Part shown: piece after piece, positions 14,701 through 22,345 of the stretch
Numbering within the stretch: position 1 is the first letter of the stretch
Layout of the letters: the number at the start of each line of letters is the position of its first letter
Source: Lachnospiraceae bacterium
GTDB taxonomy: Bacteria > Bacillota_A > Clostridia > Lachnospirales > Lachnospiraceae
DNA: 24,656 nt
Direction: 5' to 3'
NCBI GenBank assembly: GCA_009911175.1
Contig: QXWX01000098.1
Coordinates: forward strand, 1 to 24,656
Notes under the pieces: generated by a model
Told to the model about the DNA's origin: nothing
The model's input: only the letters and a program-made list of their open reading frames with translations
The model's database searches: none
Program-made: the position numbers and the translations under genes

Positions 14701-17700
14701 TATCTGTTTCCCGTTCCGGTACAGCCACTTTCTCCGGCTCCCTGTCACGCTCTATAAACCGCCTTGCCTGATTGGTGAAACCGTCCAAAACAGCCGGGTG
14801 GGAAGTGACGATATAATCCCTTGTCTGCCAGTCAGCGGAAGGCACAAGGCTCTCCGCCCATTCCTTATTATTGGGTGAAAACCTCCCGTCATGGGATAAG
14901 TGCATGATCGTATTGGCAAGGACAATCTCTACACGTTCCTTCCCGTACTGCCGGATAATGCCCTCTGCGGTATCCCTCGGAAGGGTGTAGCCGTCAAATT
15001 TCTTCGCAATCGCCTGTTCTATGGCATCCTTGCACTCCACCCGAACACCATGCTCCAGCTTTTCCTGCTCCCGGCGCATGGCTTCCTCCGCCTGCTCTTT
15101 TTTGTACTGTGCATAGGCTTCCTTGCCCTTCGGCGTAAGATATTTATCCGCATTTACAAGCTCCCTGATGCGCTTCTCCACCACGTTCCATTTCAAAAGC
15201 ACTTTTGCGTATGGATCGCCTATCCTGCCTTTCCCTAATTTGATTCCTTTGGAATCGTGCCATTCATCGCTCCGGTCTGAACCAATTAAGGCGGGAGAAC
15301 CGCCGCCTGTCCCGTATTCATTTTTAAGGAAAGCAATATTTTCTTTCCTGTCATGCCCCTCCATAAAATATTCATAGATACGGAAATTCCCATGATGATA
15401 GCCGCTTCCACCCGTCAGGCGGTTATCTATCTCGTCCTGTGTGATAAAATCCTCATGCAGCACCTCTACGCTGTCCTGCACCGGGTATTCTGTTTTCTCT
15501 GCGCTTAAATCTGCAATCTCTGAAAGCAGATGCTCCGGATTTTTCACATACCGCCACTTTATCTGCTTTTCCCCGGTTTCAATCTGCTCTTTTGCATGGG
15601 AAAGCTCCCCGGCAACCGTATCACGCCCCTCCTGCGTGGATAAAAGCTCGCAGAGGTTTGTCATACTCTCCGGGTGGTTGTAACCCTTAATCGGTATGTT
15701 CTCCGGTATTTCCCCGATACCGTCCCGGAAGAAATTGAAAAGGTCATTTGCCACCCTCTGGCGTTCTATGGCATCCACAAGGAACACTTCATTTGCGCCC
15801 ATGTAGGAGCCATTTTCCACCATAGAACGGACAATGCCCTCCACTTCCTTCCAGTTCATCACCGCAACCGGGGCTTCCTTTGCTGACATCCCATAGCCGA
15901 TGCTCATGCCGGATTCATTGAACCAGACGGAAATGGGATTCTCCCCGAAGTCAAATCCTTTCCCGGTAGTCTTGTACTCATTTTTCAGGAACTCCGCCAT
16001 TTCCTCCGGCGTCTTTCCCTGCTGGTACTTGGCATAAATGCGGCTCCTGCTGTTATCCCGTCCGCCCCCTGTCCGTAAAATGGCTTCAAGCTGCTCCTGC
16101 GGCAGAGAAAAAGCGGCGGGCATGATATATTTCTCTCCTGCCTGCGCCGCTTCAATCGTGCCGATCTGTTCCTCTATTGTGGGGAATAAACTAAGCTGCT
16201 GGTAAACTTCCGTTTCCTTCGGTTCTTCCCACTGCGGTATCTGCCCCTCTTTCAGATATTCGCCCTTTTCCATGTAAAAGGCGATGCTGTCCCTCACAGT
16301 TTCCCATGATACAGTTGCCTCCGCTGTCCGGTTTAAATAGCTCCCCTTCCAGACCGTCAGACCGCTTTCGTCCGCCCTGTATCCAGCTCTTTCTTCCCCA
16401 ATATAAAACTCAGTAAACTCCTTATGCCTGTAACTGTTTTTAATATATTCTGTCTGTTTGCCCTTATCCGGTTCAAAAAGCATCACACCGGCAATGTCCG
16501 GGCATTTATGCACCATAAATTCATCAAACTGCAAAATGCCCTTTTCTATCCCGGACAAAGAAAGACCGGACAATAGTTCTCCACTGCCCGGCTCTGCCAG
16601 TCCTTTATTTTCAGTTGTTTCTCCCTCATTTACAGGCTGTATACCAGCTCTTTCAGTACGATTTCCTCCGCCGAGTGCCTGATGTTGTTCATCATCCCCA
16701 CCCACTTCATCTGATCGGCTGCTTTCAGTTCCTCCGTCACGCCCTCGGCTTTCGCCATCTGCGCTGTCAGTAATTCCATCCTCTGCTCCGCCTGTTCCTG
16801 AATGGTCAGAAGATGCTCTTTCAGCTTCCCTTTCAGCAGAAGCCCGGTGTAAATCCCCTTCTTGTGTTCCTGTAAGTAATTCTTCCTCATCAGCCCGTAC
16901 TTTGTCAGTGTCCCCTCCGGCTGCTCGTCCATCTGCAGCATCGGTATCAGATAATCCCCGTTCTTCTCGTAAGTCAGATTCATCATTATTTCCCCTTTCC
17001 CCGGCATTTCCGGTCTGTGTGTCAGGTTGTACGTCCTGTGTTTCACTTTCACGCTTTAAAGCATTATAGCGTGTGTCAGTAGTATTTCCAAGACCTTTTT
17101 CAACAAAATTTTTCGATGCTTCCCTTCCGGCAATTTCCCTGTCATACGCCCAAATTGCCCTGCCAATCTCCATAAGCACAGGCTTGGATAAATCGGATAT
17201 GCTGTCCCCGATATGTGACAGGGTTTCCACCGTATTAAATTCATGGATATAGGGGAACTGGATTTCCTCTGCCAGTTCCGCATCTTCCATGCCGCACCGT
17301 TTTAAGACGGTGTAGGCGATACTGTCCGCCAGCGTTTCCCGGACACGCACAGCGATATTCAGTTCGTCCAGTTCCTCCAGAAAACTTCCTTCTTTCAGAT
17401 ATTCCATATCCGAAGCAAGCTCCCCATAACAGTCCTGTGCAATCCGGGAAGCGATCTCCCTGATCCTGTCGGTAAATCCGGCTTCTTTGTTGGTGTCCCC
17501 ATAAATCCCTTCCAGACGGTCAATCACTGCCTGCTGGTGTTCTTCTTTCATCTCCCAAAGCTGCGGAAAACGCCCGATGCGCCTTGCCTTATGCACGTCC
17601 GATATGTCAAATACATACCGCAGTCCGGTGAAGGGACTCCCTTCTTCATCAAGCAGGGCAATCCCCTTTGCGCCTTTGTTTACCCAGCAGTGCATTTTTT

Positions 17701-17890
17701 CATTCCATATCTCTATGGACGCACAGGCTGTGGCATCCGGTCTTTGGGCATAAATAAGGAGCTGGTCTTTGAACGGATATTTGTAGAGCCTTGATGCTGT
17801 GTTCAGATATTTCTTCCAGCTTTCATCATTTCTCGTCACTCTCTTTGCGGTTTCTTCGGAAAGTGAGGAAATTAAGTCATATTTTCTCAT
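8750..17890 (-). CDS. 3046-aa polyvalent protein: ArdC-like + LPD repeats + N6-methylase + SNF2 helicase
   Basis: The start ATG at 17890 follows GGAGG by 6 nt. Residues 1-100 are ArdC-like ([32 protein letters not shown]). Residues 187-200 keep the SIAYTV helix of the zincin region but no HExxH is present. Residues about 290-430 are a G/E/D/R/S-rich linker that overlaps a nested tnpV gene. Three degenerate repeats lie at about 453-546, 617-697 and 836-918. A DUF3849-like region spans 948-1046. A Rossmann methylase at about 1380-1665 has DPAAGIGNF (1504-1512) and NVPFG (1568-1572) instead of NPPF. The SNF2-type helicase has GAGKT (2173-2177), DESH (2334-2337) and [11 protein letters not shown] (2662-2672). 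The shared tail is 3009-3046. Likely roles are DNA remodelling and anti-restriction during transfer. A terminator precedes it. Confidence 0.88.
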   Translation of the reverse strand: MRKYDLISSLSEETAKRVTRNDESWKKYLNTASRLYKYPFKDQLLIYAQRPDATACASIEIWNEKMHCWVNKGAKGIALLDEEGSPFTGLRYVFDISDVHKARRIGRFPQLWEMKEEHQQAVIDRLEGIYGDTNKEAGFTDRIREIASRIAQDCYGELASDMEYLKEGSFLEELDELNIAVRVRETLADSIAYTVLKRCGMEDAELAEEIQFPYIHEFNTVETLSHIGDSISDLSKPVLMEIGRAIWAYDREIAGREASKNFVEKGLGNTTDTRYNALKRESETQDVQPDTQTGNAGERGNNDESDLREERGLSDTDAADGRAAGGDTDKVRADEEELLTGTQEGDLHRASAEREAERASSDHSGTGGAEDGITDSADGESRGRDGGTESSRSDEVGGDDEQHQALGGGNRTERAGIQPVNEGETTENKGLAEPGSGELLSGLSLSGIEKGILQFDEFMVHKCPDIAGVMLFEPDKGKQTEYIKNSYRHKEFTEFYIGEERAGYRADESGLTVWKGSYLNRTAEATVSWETVRDSIAFYMEKGEYLKEGQIPQWEEPKETEVYQQLSLFPTIEEQIGTIEAAQAGEKYIMPAAFSLPQEQLEAILRTGGGRDNSRSRIYAKYQQGKTPEEMAEFLKNEYKTTGKGFDFGENPISVWFNESGMSIGYGMSAKEAPVAVMNWKEVEGIVRSMVENGSYMGANEVFLVDAIERQRVANDLFNFFRDGIGEIPENIPIKGYNHPESMTNLCELLSTQEGRDTVAGELSHAKEQIETGEKQIKWRYVKNPEHLLSEIADLSAEKTEYPVQDSVEVLHEDFITQDEIDNRLTGGSGYHHGNFRIYEYFMEGHDRKENIAFLKNEYGTGGGSPALIGSDRSDEWHDSKGIKLGKGRIGDPYAKVLLKWNVVEKRIRELVNADKYLTPKGKEAYAQYKKEQAEEAMRREQEKLEHGVRVECKDAIEQAIAKKFDGYTLPRDTAEGIIRQYGKERVEIVLANTIMHLSHDGRFSPNNKEWAESLVPSADWQTRDYIVTSHPAVLDGFTNQARRFIERDREPEKVAVPERETDTSGQKAQNPETENKISDSEKALMERLAEMSAVVKICGALSMKDVVGWNEDTGAVAIEDADRRLEGRAVYDALFLEAADYVLMQSLSGNTQKAVEMDALLKEAGKYAARYESEPEQQREGHAAEVYETGQTGGKREESLPDAEPEKQREKVTVAIETSIHFSEPEYGFVTDDSEGGGGIKYRLVTLDDEGYMIPYLPEHQFFTSEELVQEYIEAHAEEIEVISYDDMGYDSIQIQKAYQEEQEQETEKDDFSDIDTQAVRGRLEKAGIVDEQLVDENALENDPFIRQVMGDVEMLTGETSAEPEKAPEKEPEIDKSGAVNYRISFNEAESTGKGFAPKEKFRQNVEAIRTLEKIEGERRTATPEEQEILAKYVGWGGLADAFDSSKANWANEYQELKNLLSPEEYASARESTLNAHYTSPVIIQAIYDAVGKMGFARGNVLDPAAGIGNFYGCLPEEMQGSRLYGAELDGITGRIAKQLYPHADIKITGFENTSYPNDFFDVAVGNVPFGQYKVSDRQYDKHNFLIHDYFFAKTLDKVRPGGIVAFVTSKGTMDKKNPEVRKYLAQRAELLGAVRLPNTAFKENAGTEVTSDILFLKKRDRVMDIEPDWVHLTEKDGIVMNQYFADHPEMILGKMEMVSGAHGMESACLPDTSLPLSVQLKNALSHVEGSIEQADFNEIDDELARENIPADPDVKNYSYTVVEGKVYYRENSIMKPVDVSEKAEQRMKGMVAIRDCTQELINFQLEEYPDDMISNKQAELNQLYDDFSKKFGLISSQTNKRAFNQDSSYCLLCSLEKLDDEGNFIGKADMFTKRTIKKQEVVTSVDTASEALAVSLSEKAGVDLAYMSELTGKSGEEITKELAGVIFQNPVTEEWETADEYLSGNVREKLSVARTFAENHPEYAINVSSLEGVQPKELDASEIEVRIGATWISTKYIEDFMRETFETPEYLFDRNTMGVQYSNVTGQWNVKGKNADRGNALVNMTYGTGRANAYRILEDSLNLRDTRIFDVITEDGKEKRVLNKKETMLASQKQEAIREAFKDWVFRDPERRQDLCAKYNELFNSTRPREYDGSHLKFPGMTPDIVLRPHQLNAVAHQLYGDNTLLAHCVGAGKTFEMIAAAMENKRLGLCQKSLFVVPNHLTEQWASDFLRLYPGANILAATKKDFEPANRKKFCSRIATGDYDAVIIGHSQFEKIPLSTERQMAMIERQIEEIEMAIEALKAENGERYSIKQMEKTKKSLSARLSRLNDSSRKDNVVTFEQLGVDRLFVDESHNYKNLFLYTKMRKVAGIAQTEAQKSSDMFAKCQYMDELTGGKGITFATGTPISNSMTELYTNMRYLQYNTLQRLGLGHFDSWAASFGETQTAIELAPEGTGYRAKTRFAKFFNLPELIALFKESADIQTPDMLKLPVPEADYENIVLKPSEYQQDMVQSLADRAEAVRDRKVQPNIDNMLKITNDGRKLALDQRLINDMLPDEENSKATTCVEKAFEIWEQTKEQKSAQLIFCDLSTPKGDGTFNVYEDIRDKLMAKGVPENEIAFIHDANTETRKAELFAKVRSGQVRFLLGSTAKMGAGTNVQDRLIALHHLDVPWRPSDIEQQEGRILRQGNMNDKVKIFRYVTEGTFDSYSWQLIENKQKFIGQIMTSKSPVRSCEDIDEAALTYAEVKALATGNPYIKEKMDLDIQVSKLKLLKANHTSQKYRLEDNIVKHYPVQIAAMKERIAGYRADIQTYAQNKFPDKDTFSIKIGNRVYTDKKEAGAALIDMCRSAKQPNMAVTIGEYQGFKMSVSFDSFFSKFTVNLKGSITHEVEIGTDPLGNLQRLSNALEGMTGKMETVAQKLENVEHQLETAKIEVTKPFAQEAELAEKLERLTELNALLNMDEKGGDGIDMDDEPENDGEQEELDTEEMGRDAEAVADAPFKPQFNRAVSEKIAEHGKERMLADSPRGRISVKEKLAEMREKAYGQKAPEKPDISKGKGKEESL
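16630..16986 (-). CDS. tnpV: TnpV family protein, nested out of frame within the giant gene
   Basis: A complete 118-aa TnpV-like protein is encoded on the same strand as the 3046-aa gene but in the +1 frame. Diagnostic segments are [39 protein letters not shown] and the C-terminal [12 protein letters not shown] and [25 protein letters not shown] lies 5 nt before ATGATG (16986), a good ribosome binding site, so it can be translated from the giant's mRNA. It covers giant residues about 302-421, exactly the low-complexity linker. TnpV is known from Tn4451-like and related Clostridia elements, but its function is unknown. The conserved, structured sequence in the TnpV frame suggests that this frame is the constrained one and that the giant reads through it. 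Confidence 0.85.
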   Translation of the reverse strand: MMNLTYEKNGDYLIPMLQMDEQPEGTLTKYGLMRKNYLQEHKKGIYTGLLLKGKLKEHLLTIQEQAEQRMELLTAQMAKAEGVTEELKAADQMKWVGMMNNIRHSAEEIVLKELVYSL

Positions 17891-17904
17891 GGTAAACCTC
17901 CATT

Positions 17905-17943
17905 AAAAAATGGCTGCAAAATACAAAAGCGTATCCTGCAGCC
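17905..17943 (-). terminator. Intrinsic terminator directly before the 3046-aa giant gene
   Basis: On the minus strand GGCTGCAGGATAC (17943-17931) pairs with GTATTTTGCAGCC (17924-17912) to give 13 bp including two G-U pairs. The loop is six nt, and the stem is followed by ATTTTTT. The giant's GGAGG lies just after the T-run. No promoter fits between the two, so the giant gene must depend on read-through. Confidence 0.8.
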
Positions 17944-17965
17944 TGTTTCCTGTTACTTTCCGGCA

Positions 17966-18301
17966 TTATTCATAGAAACCATGTTCCTCAATGCCTTTCT
18001 CCAAAATAGTATGTATCAGTTCCTCCAGCTCCACACCGTTTATCTCGCTGACAACAATCAGCTTTGCAAGGGTATCTTTCTGTACGGATATGGCATACTG
18101 TTCCTCATCGGCACGAAGCTCATGGACGCAGATACCAAGTCCGTCCGCAATCCTGCATACCACGCCAAGTTCCGGCTCCCTGATGCCCGCCAGAATATCC
18201 ATAATCGTCCTTTCCGGCACTCCTGACATTCTGGAAAGCTCCATAATACTGATTTCTTCCTCTTTCATCACATTTAATAACTTATCTCCGGTTGTAAGCA
18301 T
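17966..18301 (-). CDS. Small HTH (Xre/Cro-like) regulator with a ribbon-helix-helix-like C-terminus
   Basis: This 111-aa protein has a helix-turn-helix at about 17-37 (ISIMELSRMSGVPERTIMDI), typical of Cro/C1-type repressors. The C-terminal part (about 69-108: YAISV strand, then KDTLAKLIVVSEINGV and ELEELIHTILEKGIEEH helices) has the strand-helix-helix pattern of a ribbon-helix-helix domain. I start it at the ATG at 18301 because GGGAGG lies 7 nt upstream; a longer frame would overlap the topB end. It sits 13 nt after topB and before a terminator that guards the giant gene, so it may regulate the operon. The targets are unknown. Confidence 0.68.
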   Translation of the reverse strand: MLTTGDKLLNVMKEEEISIMELSRMSGVPERTIMDILAGIREPELGVVCRIADGLGICVHELRADEEQYAISVQKDTLAKLIVVSEINGVELEELIHTILEKGIEEHGFYE

Positions 18302-18314
18302 ACTTTTTCCTCCC

Positions 18315-20435
18315 TTATTTTTTCTTCCCGCCTGAACCTTTCTTTTTGGGAAATTCCATGACAAACTTAAACTGTACCCCGCTTTTTTCTTCTCCGTTTT
18401 TGGTATAGTGGTATTCCTCTGTCCCACTCGGAATGATGTAAGCGTCATAAGGCTTGCCCGCCTTGCTCTTTAACCCTTTTAACAGGATTTTCTTCCCGGC
18501 AAGCATATCTTTTACCTGTGCATCAGTAAGGGCAGCCCCCATTACCCGGCTCACGTTCATGCCGCATTTTTTCACGCAGTACGCACCGAATTTTCCTTTT
18601 ACCACCTGACCGCCGCAGTTCGGGCATACCCCAAGAGCCTCCTGCTCCTGTGCGAACATCTTTTTCTGCTCGTCACTGACCTCATGGTAGGTGTGTATCA
18701 GCTCCGATACCATGTTTTCAATGTCCGCCATGAAGTCCTCCATTGGAAGCTCCCCTTTTGCCACCAATGTCAGGGCATTTTCCCAATCGGCAGTAAGTTT
18801 CGGTGATTTCACCACATCGGGAAGCACCGTAATCAGCTTCATTCCGTCCTCTGTGGGTATGATCTGCTTTTTCTCACGCTTCACAAACCCGTCCTTGACT
18901 AACTTCTCGATAATATCTGCCCTTGTCGCTGGCGTACCCAAGCCTTTCCGCTCCACGTCATCGCCCATATCTTCCGCCCCGGCACGCTCCATTGCAGATA
19001 ATAATAAATCTTCCGTAAAATGCTTCGGCGGGGAAGTGAAATGCTCACTGATTTTCGTCTGCACACCGTCAAACGCCTGTCCTTCCGAAAGTTCCGGCAG
19101 CTTCCTTTCCTCTTTTTCTTCTTCCGGATTCCCGGAGATTTTAAAGGAACGCTTAAAGGCATCTTCAAAAGATTTCCACCCGTTATGCGTGACGGACTTC
19201 CCGGAAACCGAAAATGTGTGTCCGTTACAGGAAAACTCCGCCTTGACTGTTTCATACAGATGCTTCTCCCCTGTGGCGCATAAAAGGCGGTTTGCAACCA
19301 AAGATAAAATTTTGCGCTCCGTTTCCGGCAGTGCCGCAAGGTCAGCCTTTGCTATCTCCATTGTAGGGATAATGGCATGGTGGTCTGTCACTTTCTTGCT
19401 GTTCAGAATCCTTTTTATATCCGGGCTGAAAGTTTTATTTTCCTCAAACATAAGGGAGCTGAACACCGCTTCAATCACGCCCTCTGCGGTCTGCCCCATA
19501 TCATCAGATAAGAACTGGCTGTCCGTCCTCGGATATGTGGCTAACTTTTTCTCATAAAGGCTCTGTGTGTACTCTAAGGTCTGCTTTGCGGTAAAGCCGA
19601 ATAAACGGTTCGCATCCCTCTGGAGCGTGGTAAGGTCATAGAGTTTCGGCGGCATGACCGCTTTTTCCTCTTTCACAACAGACGTGGTAAGAGCCTGCCC
19701 GTCCCGGCAAGCCCCCGCAATCTCATCTGCTTTCTTTTTATCATCAATGCGCCCGGTGGCGGCATCTATCCCATCCATCAGGATATGCGCCATGTAATAT
19801 TTTTCCTTCTGGAAGTTCATAATCTTTGCTTCCCGGTCTACCAGCATCGCAAGGGTGGGTGTCTGCACCCGCCCAACCTTTAAAACTTTTCCGCCATACA
19901 AAACCGTAAACAGCCTTGTACCGTTGATGCCTACAAGCCAGTCCGCTTCCTGCCTGCACAGTGCGGAATGGTACAGGTTATCGTAATCACTCCCCGGCTG
20001 TAAATTCTCAAATCCTTCACGAATAGCGCTTTCTTCCATTGAGGAAATCCACAGGCGTTTGATCGGCTTATTACAACCTGCCATTTCACACACCAGACGG
20101 AAGATAAGCTCGCCCTCCCGTCCGGCATCGGTGGCACAAATCGTAGCCGACACATCTCCCCGGTGCATCAACTGGCAAAGCACATCATACTGTGCTTTCG
20201 TATCCTGCTTGACCTCATACTGCCATTTTTCCGGCTTTACCGGAAGGCTCTCATATGTCCATTTCTTCCACTGTTCCCCGTAGCTTTCCGGCTGTGCCAG
20301 CTCCACCAGATGCCCCACGCACCAGCTTACAACATAACCGTTCCCCTCCATGTATCCGTCACTGACCTTTGTTGCGCCGATTACCTCTGCGATGCTCCTT
20401 GCAACACTCGGTTTTTCCGCTATCACTAACTGCAT
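18315..20435 (-). CDS. topB: DNA topoisomerase III (type IA)
   Basis: The 706-aa protein has the TOPRIM domain with Glu7 (IAEKPSVA) and DAGREGE at 103-109, and the active-site Tyr301 in YPRTDSQ. A C-terminal region has CPNCGG, a second cysteine pair (CVKKCG) and a basic Gly/Lys end. Type IA topoisomerases pass single strands and are regular members of ICE transfer regions, where they probably untangle the transferred strand or relax DNA at oriT. GGGGAGGACG before its ATG lies within the end of the DUF4366 gene, whose TAA directly precedes the topB ATG, so translation is probably coupled. Length is normal and all motifs are present. Confidence 0.95.
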   Translation of the reverse strand: MQLVIAEKPSVARSIAEVIGATKVSDGYMEGNGYVVSWCVGHLVELAQPESYGEQWKKWTYESLPVKPEKWQYEVKQDTKAQYDVLCQLMHRGDVSATICATDAGREGELIFRLVCEMAGCNKPIKRLWISSMEESAIREGFENLQPGSDYDNLYHSALCRQEADWLVGINGTRLFTVLYGGKVLKVGRVQTPTLAMLVDREAKIMNFQKEKYYMAHILMDGIDAATGRIDDKKKADEIAGACRDGQALTTSVVKEEKAVMPPKLYDLTTLQRDANRLFGFTAKQTLEYTQSLYEKKLATYPRTDSQFLSDDMGQTAEGVIEAVFSSLMFEENKTFSPDIKRILNSKKVTDHHAIIPTMEIAKADLAALPETERKILSLVANRLLCATGEKHLYETVKAEFSCNGHTFSVSGKSVTHNGWKSFEDAFKRSFKISGNPEEEKEERKLPELSEGQAFDGVQTKISEHFTSPPKHFTEDLLLSAMERAGAEDMGDDVERKGLGTPATRADIIEKLVKDGFVKREKKQIIPTEDGMKLITVLPDVVKSPKLTADWENALTLVAKGELPMEDFMADIENMVSELIHTYHEVSDEQKKMFAQEQEALGVCPNCGGQVVKGKFGAYCVKKCGMNVSRVMGAALTDAQVKDMLAGKKILLKGLKSKAGKPYDAYIIPSGTEEYHYTKNGEEKSGVQFKFVMEFPKKKGSGGKKK

Positions 20436-22097
20436 TTATTCGTCCTCCCCTTCGTTATCTTCAAAAAAATCATCCCCGCTGTCCTCATTTTCTTCGTCAT
20501 CTTCGTATTCTTCTTCCTCGTCCTCATCATCGTCCTCGTCAAGAAATTCCTCTTTCTTTTTCCGGACTACCTTAAAATAGTAACCGCCGCCAATGGCTGC
20601 AGCCGCCACAATCCCAAGAATGATATAGGTTGCCGCCGGGTTTTCCCCTGTTTTCTCCGGCTCCGGTTCGGGTTCTTCGGTAGTTTCTTCCTCCCCGTCC
20701 TCTGTGGGTTCCGCAGTTTCTTCTTCCTTCTCCTGTTCCCCGTTATTGTTGGGAAGTGCGCCCTCCGTCACAGGGATTGCGGATTCCAGTGCGGCGGAAT
20801 TTTGCGGTAAGGTATCGCTGTTGTCCGCTGTCACGTTCAGCAGGTCATTTTCCGTAACTTCCGTCAGGAAATAAACCACTTCTTCCTCCCCGTCCCGGTC
20901 AATGATAAGGTAGAACACTTTTTCCGATGCAGTCTGGATTGTGTAAAATTCCTTTCCTGTTTCACTTTTTTCCTTCTCCCCGGATTCTTCCTTTCCCTCC
21001 GATGCTGCCGCTTCCGCCATCGCCTGTTTTTTCTGCTCCGCAAGGCTATTCTCCGATACGGTATTCCCGTCACTGTCCGTCCTGGTATGCTCCGTCACCT
21101 GTGCGGTGGCAGAGGAAGGCTTGGTTGCCTGTGCGTTTACCGGGAGCTGCTCTGCCGGGTTCTTCTCGTTCCCGTCCTCTTTTTCCGGATCGGTGTAATA
21201 CGGGTTTGCTGTCTTATAGACCTCTGACATATTCCCAGCATTGTCCATAGCGGAAATGGTAAAATACTGGTAGCCAGCGTCAAACTGTTGCAGACGGATA
21301 TTTAAGACACCATTTGTCAGCTCCGTAAATTCATACCCATTTACATACACTGCTTTAATGCCGGAATCCATATCATGCGCCTGTACGGAGAGCAGACCGT
21401 CGCTGACCGCAGCATTTAAGGTAGGCTTCGTAAAATCAAAACACTTGATATAGCGGTTTTTCTCATAGGTCTTACCCTTCTGGTCTGTCACAAGCACATA
21501 GACAGTGGTATTCTCCGAAATCTCCACATACATATCCTCTGTGATGTCCGTCCAGCTCCCATTCTGTGCAACTTTCGCCTGTACCGTCTTTATGGCAAAG
21601 TTGCCGGAATGTGCCACATCCTCTGTGGAGATATGTACCTTTGTGGTGTCATTGTGCCACCCGGACGGAGTGGAGATTGTGATTTTTACATTCGGGTTCA
21701 CATACTCGCATAAGCTGTAATCCCCCTTGCAGACTTCACAGTCTTTATCAACGGAATACTGTGTGCATTTTTCTTTACAGGTACATTCCGGCTCCGGGAC
21801 TTCATTCCCGGATACCGTTCCGCCTTCCGTTTCTTCCTTGCTGTCACCGGATTCTGTTTCCCCTTCATCCCCGCCGGACTCGGTTTCCGTTTCCCCGGTT
21901 TCGGTATTTCCCTCGGTTTCAGTGCTTTCCTCTGTTTCCGCTTCGGTACTGCCTTCCTCTGACGTTCCGCCGCTTTCCTCCGCATAAGCATCTACGGTAT
22001 TCCCACTGTTCGCCATAAACGCCCCTATGGGCATACAGAACAATAATGCCGACAAGAGCAGCGACACCGCCGCCCTAACTGATAACTTTTTCTTCAT
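20436..22097 (-). CDS. DUF4366 / CD1107-family membrane protein
   Basis: The 553-aa protein begins with a signal peptide (about 1-38, KKKLSVRAAVSLLLSALLF core). A Glu/Thr/Ser/Gly-rich spacer (about 40-100) follows, then a six-cysteine cluster (C105, C107, C111, C120, C123, C130) and an Ig-like region (about 137-300). The DUF4366 core includes FYTIQTASEKVFYLIIDRDG (384-403). A transmembrane helix lies at about 489-508 followed by KVVRKKK, and the last 38 residues are almost all acidic. Expected topology places the bulk outside and the acidic tail in the cytoplasm. CD1107-type proteins belong to the envelope part of CTn/Tn1549 conjugation systems; their exact role is unknown. It overlaps the DUF4315 gene by 23 nt and ends one base before topB. 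Confidence 0.85.
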   Translation of the reverse strand: MKKKLSVRAAVSLLLSALLFCMPIGAFMANSGNTVDAYAEESGGTSEEGSTEAETEESTETEGNTETGETETESGGDEGETESGDSKEETEGGTVSGNEVPEPECTCKEKCTQYSVDKDCEVCKGDYSLCEYVNPNVKITISTPSGWHNDTTKVHISTEDVAHSGNFAIKTVQAKVAQNGSWTDITEDMYVEISENTTVYVLVTDQKGKTYEKNRYIKCFDFTKPTLNAAVSDGLLSVQAHDMDSGIKAVYVNGYEFTELTNGVLNIRLQQFDAGYQYFTISAMDNAGNMSEVYKTANPYYTDPEKEDGNEKNPAEQLPVNAQATKPSSATAQVTEHTRTDSDGNTVSENSLAEQKKQAMAEAAASEGKEESGEKEKSETGKEFYTIQTASEKVFYLIIDRDGEEEVVYFLTEVTENDLLNVTADNSDTLPQNSAALESAIPVTEGALPNNNGEQEKEEETAEPTEDGEEETTEEPEPEPEKTGENPAATYIILGIVAAAAIGGGYYFKVVRKKKEEFLDEDDDEDEEEEYEDDEENEDSGDDFFEDNEGEDE

Positions 22098-22335
22098 TTC
22101 CTGCCATCTCCTTTGCGTTTTCTTTTTCTTCCAATAACTTCAAAATCTCGTCCTCGCTGAATTTGATAAGTAATTGCAGCTTCTCGGACGAGATTTTATG
22201 CTTTTCGATAATATCCATTTTTTCGGCTCTTTCCGCCATGCGTTTCTGTTCCTCCAAGTCCTTCTGCTTCGCCTGCAAGGTTTCAAGCTGCGCCCGCACT
22301 TTGGAAAGCTCCTTTTCAATCCGTTCCTTTGTCAT
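22075..22335 (-). CDS. DUF4315 family protein
   Basis: This 86-aa protein is strongly helical and charged: residues 1-45 form a likely coiled coil (KELSKVRAQLETLQAKQKDL), followed by a leucine-rich segment and a Glu-rich end. The sequence and its position between CD1108- and CD1107-type genes fit DUF4315, a small conserved protein of Tn1549/CTn-type transfer operons of unknown function. GGAGG lies 5 nt before its ATG. Its 3' end overlaps the start of the DUF4366 gene by 23 nt, pointing to coupled translation and probably similar amounts of both products. Confidence 0.8.
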   Translation of the reverse strand: MTKERIEKELSKVRAQLETLQAKQKDLEEQKRMAERAEKMDIIEKHKISSEKLQLLIKFSEDEILKLLEEKENAKEMAGNEEKVIS

Positions 22336-22345
22336 AAATGCCTCC

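Noticed and set aside
17056..17283. 75-codon minus-strand frame just upstream of tnpV within the giant gene
   Set aside because: Unlike tnpV it has no ribosome binding site and no family resemblance, and the giant's own frame is conserved ArdC/peptidase-like sequence there.
21837..21990. Low-complexity Glu/Thr/Ser/Gly coding stretch of DUF4366 as a DNA repeat array or CRISPR
   Set aside because: There are no evenly spaced identical repeats; it is a degenerate protein spacer following the signal peptide.
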